Positions 7,879-15,899 of a stretch of 33,015 nucleotides of DNA are shown in pieces (positions within the stretch are counted from its first letter, which is position 1; the number at the start of each line of letters is the position of its first letter). This stretch comes from Nodosilinea sp. LEGE 07088 (GTDB lineage: Bacteria; Cyanobacteriota; Cyanobacteriia; Phormidesmidales; Phormidesmidaceae). Under the pieces are notes generated by a model. That model saw only the letters and a program-made list of their open reading frames with translations, was not told where the DNA came from and did no database searches. The stretch is taken from contig NZ_JADEWX010000053.1 of assembly GCF_015207395.1 (NCBI RefSeq), positions 1 through 33,015 on the forward strand, in the 5' to 3' direction. Made by a program: the position numbers and the translations under genes.

Positions 7879-9114
7879 CTATTTTGTTTGACTGCTTATT
7901 AAATAAGCAGCAAGCTCCTCAGAGATAACAAAACGGGGAGTGCTATTGTAAGTAATTTCATAAATTAAAGCATAATTCTCCAAGATCCTCATCTTGCTTC
8001 TCAACCAAGTGTGATTTTCAAAATAATACTCAAGAATTAAATTGTTAGGGTCTCCGTTATAAACTGCACCTTTGGGCATGAGAATAAGCTCTCGTGCAAA
8101 TGGGTGTTCAAACAGATCATTTCTCATCTCTGCTAGAAGCTCAGGAATCAACTTCTCAACGTCTATGAATATGCTTTCTGGCGGCTTGGATAGAACAAGG
8201 CTAGGTTTAGCTGCATTCTCGCGTGAAGCTGTAAGTTGCAATAGTGCCTTATTAATCAATTCAAGCGCTTTTACCATCTTGGCAGGATTATCATTTCCAA
8301 TAGAAATTGGCGGGACTGATCCGGTAACTTCAACTTTGGATTTATAAGTGTAAAAATTTCCAGCAAGATCACAATACTCCACTTCAAGATATACATCATC
8401 CCCAAAACGTTCTTTGGCTTCAACGTAGGTTGTCACATCAAAAAAGAACGGATTATTTCGATCAATAATTGATGCCTGAAGAGGGAAAAGGCTCTCACAA
8501 TGTTGGATCATCTGAGGCAAAGGCGAAACGTCAATTTTGATATCAACTGCTGGTGAATCAGTAAGTGCAAGAATTCCAAGTTGTATAGCTTCTTCTTTGC
8601 CTGGTTTCAGACGAAATAGATGTGTCAATCGCGGCTTTGAAAAGTGCCTCTTAGCCCAAATGGCATCGACAATAAAATGTTTGGCTTTGATTGTATGAGC
8701 ACCTGCTCGAATGTAATAGTGATTATCTGGAGCCATATGTGGCCCAGCATAACTTTCATGAATACCAACTACTAAAACGACTGAACCTGGCTGGATAGTA
8801 CCTTGTCCCATTGAATCATGGATTAGTTTGATGTCATACCTAGGAACTGGTTCCACTTGATTAATAACTTGATCAGCCCAATCACGTAAATCCTGTTTTC
8901 CATTTTTTAGAGGTAATCCACCATCTGCTTCTCCATTACCATCAACGCCAACAATAAAGTATCCACCTCCAGAATTTGCAAAGCCTGACACTGCACAGCT
9001 TAGTTTCTTCTTGAGTGCTTCGAGTGAAGTACTACTCGATTTGAATTCAAAGGCATCATCTTCTGCACTTGGAAGTTGCGTCAGGTCGAAAGTCTCTAGG
9101 TTAATCTTTGACAT
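7879..9114 (-). CDS. AlbA_2 / Schlafen-type putative DNA-binding protein
   Basis: This 411-residue protein has an N-terminal AlbA_2 (Schlafen AlbA) domain at about residues 18-150: DAFEFKSSSTSLEALKKKLS, then the hallmark GFANSGGGYFIVGVDGNG, and later VLVVGIHESYAGPHM and YYIRAGAHTIKA. By family knowledge the domain binds or cleaves nucleic acid; it occurs in regulators and phage-defence proteins. The remaining 250 residues match nothing I recognise. There is no membrane segment. It is the first cassette after the attI-like core, the position usually most strongly expressed. Its A/T-rich codon use differs from the host backbone genes. Confidence 0.78.
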   Translation of the reverse strand: MSKINLETFDLTQLPSAEDDAFEFKSSSTSLEALKKKLSCAVSGFANSGGGYFIVGVDGNGEADGGLPLKNGKQDLRDWADQVINQVEPVPRYDIKLIHDSMGQGTIQPGSVVLVVGIHESYAGPHMAPDNHYYIRAGAHTIKAKHFIVDAIWAKRHFSKPRLTHLFRLKPGKEEAIQLGILALTDSPAVDIKIDVSPLPQMIQHCESLFPLQASIIDRNNPFFFDVTTYVEAKERFGDDVYLEVEYCDLAGNFYTYKSKVEVTGSVPPISIGNDNPAKMVKALELINKALLQLTASRENAAKPSLVLSKPPESIFIDVEKLIPELLAEMRNDLFEHPFARELILMPKGAVYNGDPNNLILEYYFENHTWLRSKMRILENYALIYEITYNSTPRFVISEELAAYLISSQTK

Positions 9115-9232
9115 GGGTTTGAAAAGATATGATCAACCCCAAGGTAGCATTCAACAAATGATTTTGAGATGACGTAACACTGCGTACCAATAGACAAGCT
9201 TTAGGTTACTTCCCTAACCGACACCTTAAGCA

Positions 9233-9239
9233 GCCCAAC
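9233..9239 (-). other. attI-like core, entry point of cassette A
   Basis: The minus strand reads GTTGGGC, a perfect GTTRRRY simple core, followed by TGC. It is the left boundary partner of attC-A (10-base complement). It lies between the intI fragment and the first cassette, where attI should be. The remaining attI architecture (IntI-binding direct repeats) is not obvious, unless the adjacent 42-bp array supplies it. Confidence 0.7.
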
Positions 9240-9270
9240 TACTGTTTAGCCTGCTTTTCCCTCTGTACTC

Positions 9271-9515
9271 CGCATAACACCCCTGGTCAGGATAGTTAGC
9301 CAGATCTTGAGTCGAATATCGCCTCCAAGAGGGGAGGTTAGGCTGAAAACTGTCGGCATAAATCCCCAAAATAGGGTGTTATGCAGATTTTGATCGGGCT
9401 ATCTCCCCATATGGAGGTGTTATGCAGATTAACGTCTTAATAACTACCCCGTGACAGGGTACTATGCCGATCTTGCTCCGCATAGTAGACCTTCTGTGGG
9501 GTGTTATGCAGATAG
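9271..9515. repeat. Array 1: six imperfect palindromes at 41-42 bp spacing
   Basis: Plus-strand cores start at 9295 (GTTAGCCAGAT), 9337 (GTTAGGCTGAA), 9378 and 9419 (GTTATGCAGAT), 9461 (ACTATGCCGAT) and 9503 (GTTATGCAGAT). Spacings are 42, 41, 41, 42 and 42. Each core is preceded by a G-rich arm facing an upstream C-rich arm (for example GCATAAATCCCC facing GGGTGTTATGC). Each unit is therefore a rough hairpin whose ends look like the R'' (GCATAAC) and R' (GTTATGC) ends of an attC site. The non-coding stretch 9115-9591 holds this array and the attI-like core; I see no gene in it. Confidence 0.85.
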
Positions 9516-9591
9516 CTTCAGCAAATCTTTATCTGGGGTACGGAGACTTAAGGTGTAGCATTTAGTACATTAGTCTTACTGCATCCTCCCT

Positions 9592-9750
9592 ATGGAATCT
9601 CAACCCAGAAAACTCCTTGACCAAGTTCGCGACGCGATTCGCCTAAAGCACTACTCTTACCGAACCGAGCAAACCTATGTCGGCTGGATACGAAGGTGCA
9701 TCCTTTCGAGAATGCCTTTGGCTTCGTATTCTGCCAGTTTGTGCAGGTAG
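9592..9750 (+). pseudogene. intI: Truncated integron integrase (intI) N-terminus
   Basis: The first 35 codons read as an integron tyrosine recombinase N-terminal SAM-like domain: MESQPRKLLDQVRDAIRLKH, then YSYRTEQTYVGWIRR. IntI proteins typically have this KLLDQVR...LKHYS.RTE..Y..WI.R pattern. After RR the homology stops and the frame runs through unrelated sequence (17 codons antisense to the truncated Uma2 gene) to TAG at 9750. The whole catalytic domain (R-H-R-Y residues) is missing. Divergent orientation relative to the cassettes is the normal integron layout. A deletion evidently joined this gene to the truncated Uma2 gene near 9696-9712. Confidence 0.85.
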
Positions 9751-10106
9751 TCATCGGCAACGGAGCTAGGACTGACGATTTCAACCGCTAAAATAGCGGC
9801 CACCTGCAAAATGGCGGTACTCTCCCCCGCGTCTTGGATGGCTGACATGGGGACGACCATAACGTCAGGTAAACGAGAGGTCTCCTCATCAATCTGCTGT
9901 CCAGCGCCCTGTACCGCAATCCAATCTTCGCCGATTGATTCAATAGCGGCGGTAAAAATACGTTCTAGATAGCGCGCAATGAGTAGATGCTGCCAGGTTG
10001 GCGGTGTCATGGCAACGAGGTAACCCCTAACCAGTTCGTAGCAGATATCGGTACCATCGGCGTAGGCCAGATAGTCAGCAAATGTGAGGGGCCTGGTTTG
10101 AACCAT
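9675..10106 (-). pseudogene. Uma2 family protein, C-terminally truncated
   Basis: The N-terminal 130 residues are a Uma2 (DUF820) domain, a cyanobacterial family with a PD-(D/E)XK nuclease-like fold: MVQTRPLTFADYLAYADGTDICYELVRGYLV, LPDVMVV, ILAVEIVSPSSVADDYLHKLAEYEAKGI. A full protein continues after KGI with a PEYW(I)VD segment and about 60 more residues. Here the frame changes to LERMHLRIQPT and stops. The lost part includes the conserved C-terminal strand. The breakpoint coincides with the loss of intI homology on the opposite strand, so one deletion destroyed both genes. Confidence 0.82.
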
Positions 10107-10154
10107 GGGGGCTGGGTAGTCAGAGATCCGCCAAAACTTAATATCTAAACTACC

Positions 10155-12158
10155 TTAGGATCGCTTGCCTAAGAGCTGATCGCGCAGGGTTTTGATGCGA
10201 TCGCGGTACTTAGCCGCCTCCTCAAAGTCGAGGTTTTTGGCCGCTTCTTTCATCTGCTTTTCGAGCTGGCCGATGAATTCTGGAATCTCCTCCAGGGGCA
10301 GCTCATCTTTGTGCTCATAGACCTCTTCCAACTCGTGGGCGTTGAGGCGGCGCGAGACTTCGAGGAACGACAGAATCGAGTTGCTGTTGCGGCGAATGAT
10401 CGAGGTAGGCGTAATACCGTTCGCCTCATTGTGGGCGGTTTGGATGGCGCGGCGGCGCTCGGTTTCGCTGATGGCTCTAGCCATGCTGTCGGTCAAATTG
10501 TCGGCGTAGAGAATCGCCTGCCCCTGGACGTGGCGGGCAGCGCGACCGATGGTTTGAATCAAAGAGCGTTCTGCCCGCAGGAACCCCTCTTTATCCGCAT
10601 CCAAAATCGCTACCAGAGAAACCTCCGGCAGGTCGAGCCCCTCCCGCAGCAGGTTGACCCCCACCAGCACGTCGTAGAGACCTTCCCGCAGATCCTGAAT
10701 GATCTCGATGCGCTCGATGGAGTGAATCTCGGAGTGCAGGTAGCGCACCCGCACCCCGTGCTCTTCAAAGTAGTCGGTCAAATCTTCGGCCATGCGCTTG
10801 GTCAGGGTGGTGATCAGCACCCGCTCCTGCTTGGCGGCCCGCTCGCGCACTTCGCCCAGCAGGTCGTCGATCTGCCCATCGGTGGGGCGCACAAAGATCT
10901 CGGGGTCGAGCACCCCGGTGGGGCGAATAATCTGCTCGACTACTTTGCCCTCGGAGATCTCAAACTCCCAGTTGCCGGGGGTGGCCGAGACAAAGATGCA
11001 CTGGTTCACCTTGTCCCAAAACTCTTCCGCCTTGAGGGGGCGGTTGTCGGCGGCGCTGGGCAGCCGAAAGCCGTGGTCGATCAGCACCATCTTGCGGCTG
11101 CGATCGCCGTTGTACATGCCGTGAATCTGTGGAATGGTGACGTGGGACTCATCGATTACCAGTAGCCAGTCTTTAGGAAAGTAGTCGAGCAGGCACTCCG
11201 GCGGCGACCCGGCCTGGCGACCGGCCAGGTGGCGGGCGTAGTTTTCCACCCCGTTGCAGTAGCCCACCTCGCGGATCATCTCCAGGTCGTAGCGGGTGCG
11301 CTGCTCCAGCCGCTGGGCTTCAAGCAATTTACCTTCTTTTTCCAGAACCTCTAGCCGCTCCTTCAGCTCGTCCTGGATCGCCTGGCAGGCTTCATCGATG
11401 CGCTCGTCGGGGGTGACAAAGTGCTTGGCCGGGTAAATGCTGACGCCATCCATGCTCTGCAGGGTGGCCCCGGTGATCGGGTCAACGTAGCGCACGGCGT
11501 CGATCTCGTCGCCAAAGAACTCGACTCGAATGATGCGGTCTTCGTAGGCGGGGCCGATCTCCAGCACATCGCCCTTGACCCGAAACTTGCCCCGACCCAG
11601 ATCCAGGTCGTTGCGAGAGTACTGAATCGAGGCCAGATCGCGCAGCACCTGGCGCTGGTTAACCTCCATGCCCACTTTCAGCGGAATCGAGGCCTTCAGG
11701 TACTCCGACGGAATCCCCAGGCCGTAGATGCAGCTGATCGAGGCGACCACAATCACGTCCTTGCGCTCAAACAGGGAGCGGGTGGCCGAGTGCCGCAGCA
11801 TGTCGATCTCGTCGTTGATCGACGCCGTTTTGGCGATGTAGGTGTCGGTGGTGGGAATGTAGGCCTCGGGCTGGTAGTAGTCGTAATAGCTAATAAAGTA
11901 CTCGACGGCGTTGTCGGGGAAAAACTCGCGCAGCTCGTTGCAGAGCTGCGCCGCCAGGGTTTTGTTGTGGGCCAGCACCAGGGCGGGCTTGCCGATGTTG
12001 TTGATGACGCGGGCGATGGTGTGGGTTTTGCCCGTGCCGGTGGCCCCCAGGAGGGTCTGGTACTTAGTTTGGTCTTGCAGGAACTTGGTCAGCCCCGCGA
12101 TCGCCTTGGGCTGGTCACCCGTGGGTTCAAACGGAGCCTGAATGTTGAAGTCGCCCAT
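10155..12158 (-). CDS. uvrB: Excinuclease ABC subunit B
   Basis: UvrB is the damage-verifying ATPase of nucleotide excision repair. It is loaded by UvrA and then recruits UvrC. The protein has 667 residues, the usual length. Seen: Walker A GATGTGKT at 38-45, the beta-hairpin segment [18 protein letters not shown] from about 91, the DESHVTIPQ motif, [19 protein letters not shown] and QTIGRAARH helicase motifs, and a C-terminal UVR motif ([27 protein letters not shown]) that binds UvrC. The start [20 protein letters not shown] fits the family. It is G/C-richer than the cassettes, so a backbone gene. No LexA-type operator is obvious upstream. Confidence 0.98.
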   Translation of the reverse strand: MGDFNIQAPFEPTGDQPKAIAGLTKFLQDQTKYQTLLGATGTGKTHTIARVINNIGKPALVLAHNKTLAAQLCNELREFFPDNAVEYFISYYDYYQPEAYIPTTDTYIAKTASINDEIDMLRHSATRSLFERKDVIVVASISCIYGLGIPSEYLKASIPLKVGMEVNQRQVLRDLASIQYSRNDLDLGRGKFRVKGDVLEIGPAYEDRIIRVEFFGDEIDAVRYVDPITGATLQSMDGVSIYPAKHFVTPDERIDEACQAIQDELKERLEVLEKEGKLLEAQRLEQRTRYDLEMIREVGYCNGVENYARHLAGRQAGSPPECLLDYFPKDWLLVIDESHVTIPQIHGMYNGDRSRKMVLIDHGFRLPSAADNRPLKAEEFWDKVNQCIFVSATPGNWEFEISEGKVVEQIIRPTGVLDPEIFVRPTDGQIDDLLGEVRERAAKQERVLITTLTKRMAEDLTDYFEEHGVRVRYLHSEIHSIERIEIIQDLREGLYDVLVGVNLLREGLDLPEVSLVAILDADKEGFLRAERSLIQTIGRAARHVQGQAILYADNLTDSMARAISETERRRAIQTAHNEANGITPTSIIRRNSNSILSFLEVSRRLNAHELEEVYEHKDELPLEEIPEFIGQLEKQMKEAAKNLDFEEAAKYRDRIKTLRDQLLGKRS

Positions 12159-12236
12159 AGGTCAAATCGGTACAAAGACACTATTACGTTTCTTCATAAT
12201 GACTGATTTTACCCCCGATGGTGGTTACGGCTATCA

Positions 12237-12312
12237 CCTAAGCTGCGCCTCTGGCCTCTTCGCTACACCGTTCCTTCCGGTCAGGGCTGCTCGTTGGAGC
12301 TAAGGAGGCAGG
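12237..12312 (-). other. Possible structured element upstream of uvrB
   Basis: This 299-bp gap between uvrB and the sigma gene has no ORF. It contains facing arms CCTAAGCT (12237) and AGCTAAGG (12298) with one mismatch, enclosing ACCG and CGGT arms around GAAGGAA on the minus strand. The minus strand also reads GACCGGAAGG, like the tip of bacterial SRP RNA domain IV, but the conserved AGCA on the 3' side is missing. An imperfect inverted repeat, AGTTGACT with AGTCGACT, lies near 12340-12360. It could be an RNA gene, a leader or neither. Confidence 0.25.
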
Positions 12313-12457
12313 GAGCACTACTTGGGTTTCGCAACATTTAGTTGACTCGTTAAGTCGACTTCTGAGCCTGCTGTTTAGGCTGTAAGAGTCGTGGAACGAT
12401 AACCGCACAGTACAATTATACTATAACATTCAACTCGCCAAAACACGGGCCTCAGCC

Positions 12458-13708
12458 ATGGCCAAAACCACTGTCCCCAACATCCATCAGGCCGTAGAGG
12501 CTCTCTACCGCACCGAGTCGCGGCGGGTGTTTGCCACCCTGATTCGTCTGCTGGGCAACTTTGACCTCGCCGAAGAAGCCCTCCACGATGCCTTTGCCGT
12601 CGCTGCCGAAAAGTGGCCCCGGTCGGGATTACCCGCCAACCCATACGCCTGGCTAGTGTCTACCGGACGGTTCAAAGCGATTGACACCCTGCGTCGCCGC
12701 ACCCGGTTTGATGCTTCTCTGGGGGAGTTAGCGTCAAAACTGAACACCGAAGCTACTTCGAACGAGATCGCCGATGATAGCCAGGTGGAGGACGATCGCC
12801 TGCGGCTCATTTTCACCTGCTGCCATCCCGCTCTGGCCGCCGAAGCTCAGGTGGCGCTGACCCTGCGGGAAGTCTGCGGCTTGACCACCGAAGAAATTGC
12901 CAGTGCTTTCCTGGTCTCTCCCTCCACCCTGGCCCAGCGAATTGTGCGGGCCAAGGCCAAGATTCGCGACGCGGGCATTCCCTACGAAGTGCCCTCGAAG
13001 GCTGACCTGCCCGATCGCCTCGAAACCGTCCTACAGGTGATCTATCTCGTGTTTAACGAGGGCTACGCGGCGTCCTCCGGGCCAGCCGTGACGCGGGCAA
13101 CGCTTGCCGAAGAGGCGATTCGCCTAGGACGGCTGCTGATGGAGCTGCTGCCGGACTCAGAAGTCATGGGCCTGCTGGCCCTGATGCTGCTGCAAGAATC
13201 TCGGCGAGAAGCACGCACCTCTCCTACGGGCGATTTGGTTTTACTGGAAGACCAGGATCGCTCTCTGTGGGACGCCGACCAGATTGCTGAAGGTCGAGCC
13301 CTGGTGCAGCAGGTACTGGCGTCAGGCCGGTTTGGGGTGTATTCGGTGCAGGCGGCGATCGCAGCCATCCACGCCCAGACCCCCAGCACCGCAGAAACGG
13401 CCTGGCCTCAGATCGTCGCCTGGTATGACGTGCTGGCCCAGCTCAACCCTTCCCCGATCGTGGCGCTGAATCGAGCCGTAGCGATCGCCATGCGGGATGG
13501 CCCCGCCGAGGGACTAAAGCTGGTGGATGCGCTGCTGGAACAGGGCCAATTGCAGAGCTACCATCTGGCCCATGCCGCCCGCGCCGATCTCTGTCGGCGA
13601 CTCGGGCAGGTGACCGCAGCCAGAGACGCCTACCAGCAGGCCCTAGCGCTTACAAAACAAGCGCCCGAGCGCCGCTTCCTGGAAAACCGCCTGCGAGAAC
13701 TGGGCTGA
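12458..13708 (+). CDS. ECF sigma factor, ECF42 type with C-terminal TPR-like extension
   Basis: This 416-residue sigma-70 family protein has an ECF core (sigma2 about 18-85, sigma4 about 135-190: ALTLREVCGLTTEEIASAFLVSPSTLAQRIVRAKAKI). A DUF6596-type region follows (YLVFNEGYAASSGPAVTRATLAEEAIRLGRLL). The C-terminal TPR-like part includes PIVALNRAVAIAMRDGPAEGL. Members of this group have no anti-sigma factor; their C-terminal extension is needed for activity, and they are known for linkage to DGPF/YCII genes. Two DGPF genes and many typical partner families occur in this window, three of them behind matching promoter motifs. A -10-like TATACT lies shortly upstream. Confidence 0.93.
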   Translation: MAKTTVPNIHQAVEALYRTESRRVFATLIRLLGNFDLAEEALHDAFAVAAEKWPRSGLPANPYAWLVSTGRFKAIDTLRRRTRFDASLGELASKLNTEATSNEIADDSQVEDDRLRLIFTCCHPALAAEAQVALTLREVCGLTTEEIASAFLVSPSTLAQRIVRAKAKIRDAGIPYEVPSKADLPDRLETVLQVIYLVFNEGYAASSGPAVTRATLAEEAIRLGRLLMELLPDSEVMGLLALMLLQESRREARTSPTGDLVLLEDQDRSLWDADQIAEGRALVQQVLASGRFGVYSVQAAIAAIHAQTPSTAETAWPQIVAWYDVLAQLNPSPIVALNRAVAIAMRDGPAEGLKLVDALLEQGQLQSYHLAHAARADLCRRLGQVTAARDAYQQALALTKQAPERRFLENRLRELG

Positions 13709-13773
13709 CGCGACAACGCGATCGCACCTAGTACAGAGTAGACCCAGTACCTCTTACAAGGATGAGACTGCCC

Positions 13774-13983
13774 ATGGCCAAACCTAGCCTGAATGAAGAC
13801 CGGCTCAAAGACGTCATGAAGGCCACCATACTCGAAATCTTTCAAGAGCGGCGGGAGCTTTTTCAAGAGCTAATTATTGAAGCCTTGGAAGACCTTGCCA
13901 TGATCAAAGCGATTGACGAGGGCAAAGACTCTGAACCCGTCAGCCGAGAAACGATCTTTGCCATTCTGGAGCAGCCAGAGTGA
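13774..13983 (+). CDS. Small hypothetical protein, antitoxin-like
   Basis: This 69-residue protein (MAKPSLNEDRLKDVMKATIL...) is rich in charged helices, followed by the short end SRETIFAILEQPE. It resembles small cyanobacterial proteins that precede RelE/ParE-type toxin genes (long amphipathic helix, then an I-x-EGK.SE.VSRE.IF..L end). No toxin gene follows: the next 200 bp hold no convincing ORF. It may be an orphan antitoxin. Start chosen at 13774 because AAGGATGAG lies upstream; ATG at 13762 is also possible but lacks a spaced ribosome site. The gap 13984-14184 shows nothing else. Confidence 0.6.
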   Translation: MAKPSLNEDRLKDVMKATILEIFQERRELFQELIIEALEDLAMIKAIDEGKDSEPVSRETIFAILEQPE

Positions 13984-14184
13984 AGGGCGACACCGTCCTC
14001 TTTGGGCGAGTCTTGCATCGCGAGAGTTCTATCGATATTTTCCGTAATTCGCATCTTTAGCAAAGCTATCCTACGAGAGGCTGGTGGATGAGCGCAGGGC
14101 CATTCGCAGGCTTACCATAACGAACTATCACGCTAGACTCTGCAGCCGTTAGCATAAGAGGCATTAGCGTCCTTTCTCAATCCT

Positions 14185-14853
14185 ATGGTTAGTGTCGCCC
14201 CCATTGTTCCTCAGCCGATACCACAACCCATTGGCGAACGCCGATTGTTGTTTCATTCGCTCGACTGGCAGCGTTATCAAACCCTGCGAGACATCCTCAG
14301 CCGCAATGGAGACAATCGTAATATTCACTTCACTTATCTAAAGGGGACGCTAGAAGTTACCATGCCGCTGGAAATCCACGAATTCTCTGCGCGGATGATT
14401 GAGAAATTCATTTGGATATTGGTGGTGGAGTTGGGGATGAAGCTCAAAACGATGGGCTCCACGACCCTAGAGCAAGAGGAATTGGAGCGGGCGGCTGAGC
14501 CTGACAATGCCTACTACATTCAAAATCAGCCACTGGTGGCGGGCCGAATGGTTGACCTCGACCAAGACCCGCCGCCCGATTTAATTGTCGAGGTTGATAT
14601 CACCCACACCGACATTGATAAACCAGCGCTCTATGCTGGCCTGGGTGTTCCAGAATTTTGGCGATACAACGGTGAGGTGTGGCGGATTTACGAGCTGCGC
14701 GATCGCGAGTACCACGAAGTAGACGCCAGCCCTACATTTCCGCAGGTGCCTAAAGCAAAACTCTACGAATTTTTAGCCGCCGCTCGTCGGGACGAGGTAG
14801 AAGCGGAACAGGCTCTGCGGCAATGGGTGCGATCGCTAATTTCAGACGCCTAA
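14185..14853 (+). CDS. Uma2 family protein (PD-(D/E)XK-like, full length)
   Basis: This 222-residue protein belongs to the Uma2 (DUF820) family that is expanded in cyanobacteria. Seen: the N-terminal YLKGTLEVTMPLEIHE segment, the core PPPDLIVEVDITHTDIDKPALYAGLGVPEFWRYNGEVWRIYELRDREY with the acidic D and E-V-D residues of the nuclease-like fold, and a C-terminal helix. It is full length, unlike the truncated Uma2 at 9675. The biochemical role is not established for most members. It stands alone with 200-bp gaps on both sides. Confidence 0.9.
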   Translation: MVSVAPIVPQPIPQPIGERRLLFHSLDWQRYQTLRDILSRNGDNRNIHFTYLKGTLEVTMPLEIHEFSARMIEKFIWILVVELGMKLKTMGSTTLEQEELERAAEPDNAYYIQNQPLVAGRMVDLDQDPPPDLIVEVDITHTDIDKPALYAGLGVPEFWRYNGEVWRIYELRDREYHEVDASPTFPQVPKAKLYEFLAAARRDEVEAEQALRQWVRSLISDA

Positions 14854-14883
14854 TCACCGTATCAGACCGATGCCCAAACGACG

Positions 14884-14935
14884 TCCATCTGGCCCATGCC
14901 GTCTTCCCAGAAAATGCCTACAAGAACTGGGCTGA
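14884..14935 (+). pseudogene. Relic of a second ECF42 sigma gene (3' end only)
   Basis: TCCATCTGGCCCATGCC at 14884 shares 16 bases with the coding sequence for YHLAHA in the intact sigma gene (near 13560). After an internal deletion, the next stretch aligns with the last 35 bases of that gene: CTTCC..GAAAA, CCT.C.AGAACTGGGCTGA, including the stop codon. So a paralogous or duplicated ECF42 gene once ended here, directly upstream of the first ECF42-like promoter. Nothing of the sigma domains remains. Confidence 0.6.
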
Positions 14936-14953
14936 AAAGTTTTTTCGCGCTCT

Positions 14954-14982
14954 TGTCGATTTGCGCTCGCTCTAAACGACTA
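14954..14982 (+). promoter_or_regulatory. ECF42-like promoter motif P1 upstream of DUF899 gene
   Basis: TGTCGA, a 17-base spacer, then CGACTA. The same hexamers and exact spacing occur at 16730 and 27220. ECF42 promoters reported in actinobacteria have a TGTCGA -35 and a CGA[T/C]-like -10, so the ECF42 sigma at 12458 is the likely user. The start codon of the DUF899 gene lies 79 bp downstream. Confidence 0.65.
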
Positions 14983-15060
14983 CTTAGTGAAGGTCACTAT
15001 TTCGAAGCCACGTCAGGTCGTTCCCATAGAACGGACGATGAACGCTAAGGAGACAACATC

Positions 15061-15789
15061 ATGCCAAGTACCCCGATCGCCCATCCACCTATAGTTTCGC
15101 GAGAGGACTGGCTCAAGGAGCGAAAACAGCTCTTGGCTGAGGAGAAGGCGCTGACTAAACAAAGCGATCGCGTCAATGCTCAGCGGCGGCGACTGCCCAT
15201 GGTCCAGCTCGAAAAACCCTATGTCTTCGACGGCCCCCAAGGTAAAACCAGCCTGCTCGATCTATTCGAGGGCCGCCGTCAGCTGATTGTCTATCATTTC
15301 ATGTTTGACCCCGCCTGGGAGAAAGGCTGCATGGGCTGCACCGGGCTCGTGAGTGCTCTGGGCGACCTGAGTATGCTGGCCGAACGCAACACCACCTTTG
15401 TGCTGATCTCCCGCGCCCCGCTAGAAAAACTAGAACGCTACAAAGCTGCCCAGGGCTGGCCTTGGCCCTGGTTTTCCTCCTTCCACAGCGACTTCAACTA
15501 TGACTTTCACGTCACCCAAGACGAATCTGTCGCGCCGATTGAATACAACTACCGCGATCAAGCAGAACTGGAGGCCAATCTAGGAAGATCCGATTTCAAA
15601 GGCGAGTGTCATGGCATGAGTGTATTCTTCCAGCTAGATGACCAGGTCTTTCACGCCTACTCCACCTATGGTCGCGGGGTTGAAAACTTGACCGACAGCT
15701 ACAGCCTACTGGATATCACCCCCTACGGTCGCCAGGAAGACTTTGAAGACTCCCCCCCCGGCTGGCCGCAGCAGCCCACTTATGGATGA
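15061..15789 (+). CDS. DUF899 family thioredoxin-like protein
   Basis: This 242-residue protein belongs to the DUF899 (AhpC/thioredoxin-like) family. Seen: [21 protein letters not shown] at the N-terminus, [27 protein letters not shown], then the CMGCTG segment (residues about 92-97), a Cys-x-x-Cys at the place of the thioredoxin active site. It ends with [32 protein letters not shown]. The role is probably redox or detoxification but is not defined for the family. GGAG lies 9 bases before the ATG. It is the first gene of a run of small stress-type genes and has an ECF42-like promoter at 14954. Confidence 0.93.
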   Translation: MPSTPIAHPPIVSREDWLKERKQLLAEEKALTKQSDRVNAQRRRLPMVQLEKPYVFDGPQGKTSLLDLFEGRRQLIVYHFMFDPAWEKGCMGCTGLVSALGDLSMLAERNTTFVLISRAPLEKLERYKAAQGWPWPWFSSFHSDFNYDFHVTQDESVAPIEYNYRDQAELEANLGRSDFKGECHGMSVFFQLDDQVFHAYSTYGRGVENLTDSYSLLDITPYGRQEDFEDSPPGWPQQPTYG

Positions 15790-15835
15790 CACGGAGATAC
15801 AGAGAGGAAGACGGTAGGGAAGATAGGGGCGGTAG

Positions 15836-15854
15836 GGGCGCAAGGCTTGCGCCC
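15836..15854. repeat. Short palindrome GGGCGCAA/TTGCGCCC
   Basis: Two 8-base arms around GGC form a stable hairpin in the 110-bp gap between the DUF899 and GFA genes, preceded by GTAGG. It resembles the GTAGGGGCG-type palindromes dispersed in many cyanobacterial genomes; 17326-17353 is another in this window. It may also attenuate transcription between the two genes. Confidence 0.7.
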
Positions 15855-15899
15855 TTGTCGCCATTCTCCGCAACCGAATATCACCAATTTTTCGTTTAG

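Larger units (their letters stand above)
1953..9750 (-). mobile_element. Integron locus 1: truncated intI, palindromic array, attI-like core and four cassettes
   Basis: The layout is intI fragment (plus strand, 9592), 42-bp-period array (9271-9515), attI-like core GTTGGGC (minus, 9239-9233), then minus-strand cassettes A (7771-9238), B (6398-7770), C (2563-6397) and D (about 1960-2562). The key evidence is the pairing of each cassette start with its own attC R'' end. A: GTTGGGCTGC against GCAGCCCAAC. B: GTTAGCAC against GTGCTAAC. C: GTTATGTAGC against GCTACATAAC. D: GTTAGGCTGC against GCAGGCTAAC (one mismatch). Genes of B, C and D end within or a few bases before their attC. This is what a cassette excised and inserted as a circle by IntI should show. 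The integrase is broken, so any movement would need IntI from elsewhere. Confidence 0.88.

Noticed and set aside
9271-9515. CRISPR array
   Set aside because: Units are imperfect palindromes repeated head to tail without unique spacers of constant length, and no cas gene is present.
10311-12206. Long plus-strand reading frames over uvrB (284 and 261 codons)
   Set aside because: They are antisense shadows of a well conserved G/C-rich gene; their translations are low-complexity and match no family.
12237-12312. SRP RNA (ffs) gene
   Set aside because: Only CCGGAAGG matches; the conserved AGCA on the 3' side of domain IV is absent. Kept only as a possible structured element.
13984-14066. Toxin gene after the antitoxin-like ORF
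   Set aside because: The short frame VKGDTVLFGRVLHRESS... lacks RelE/ParE features and ends after about 26 codons.
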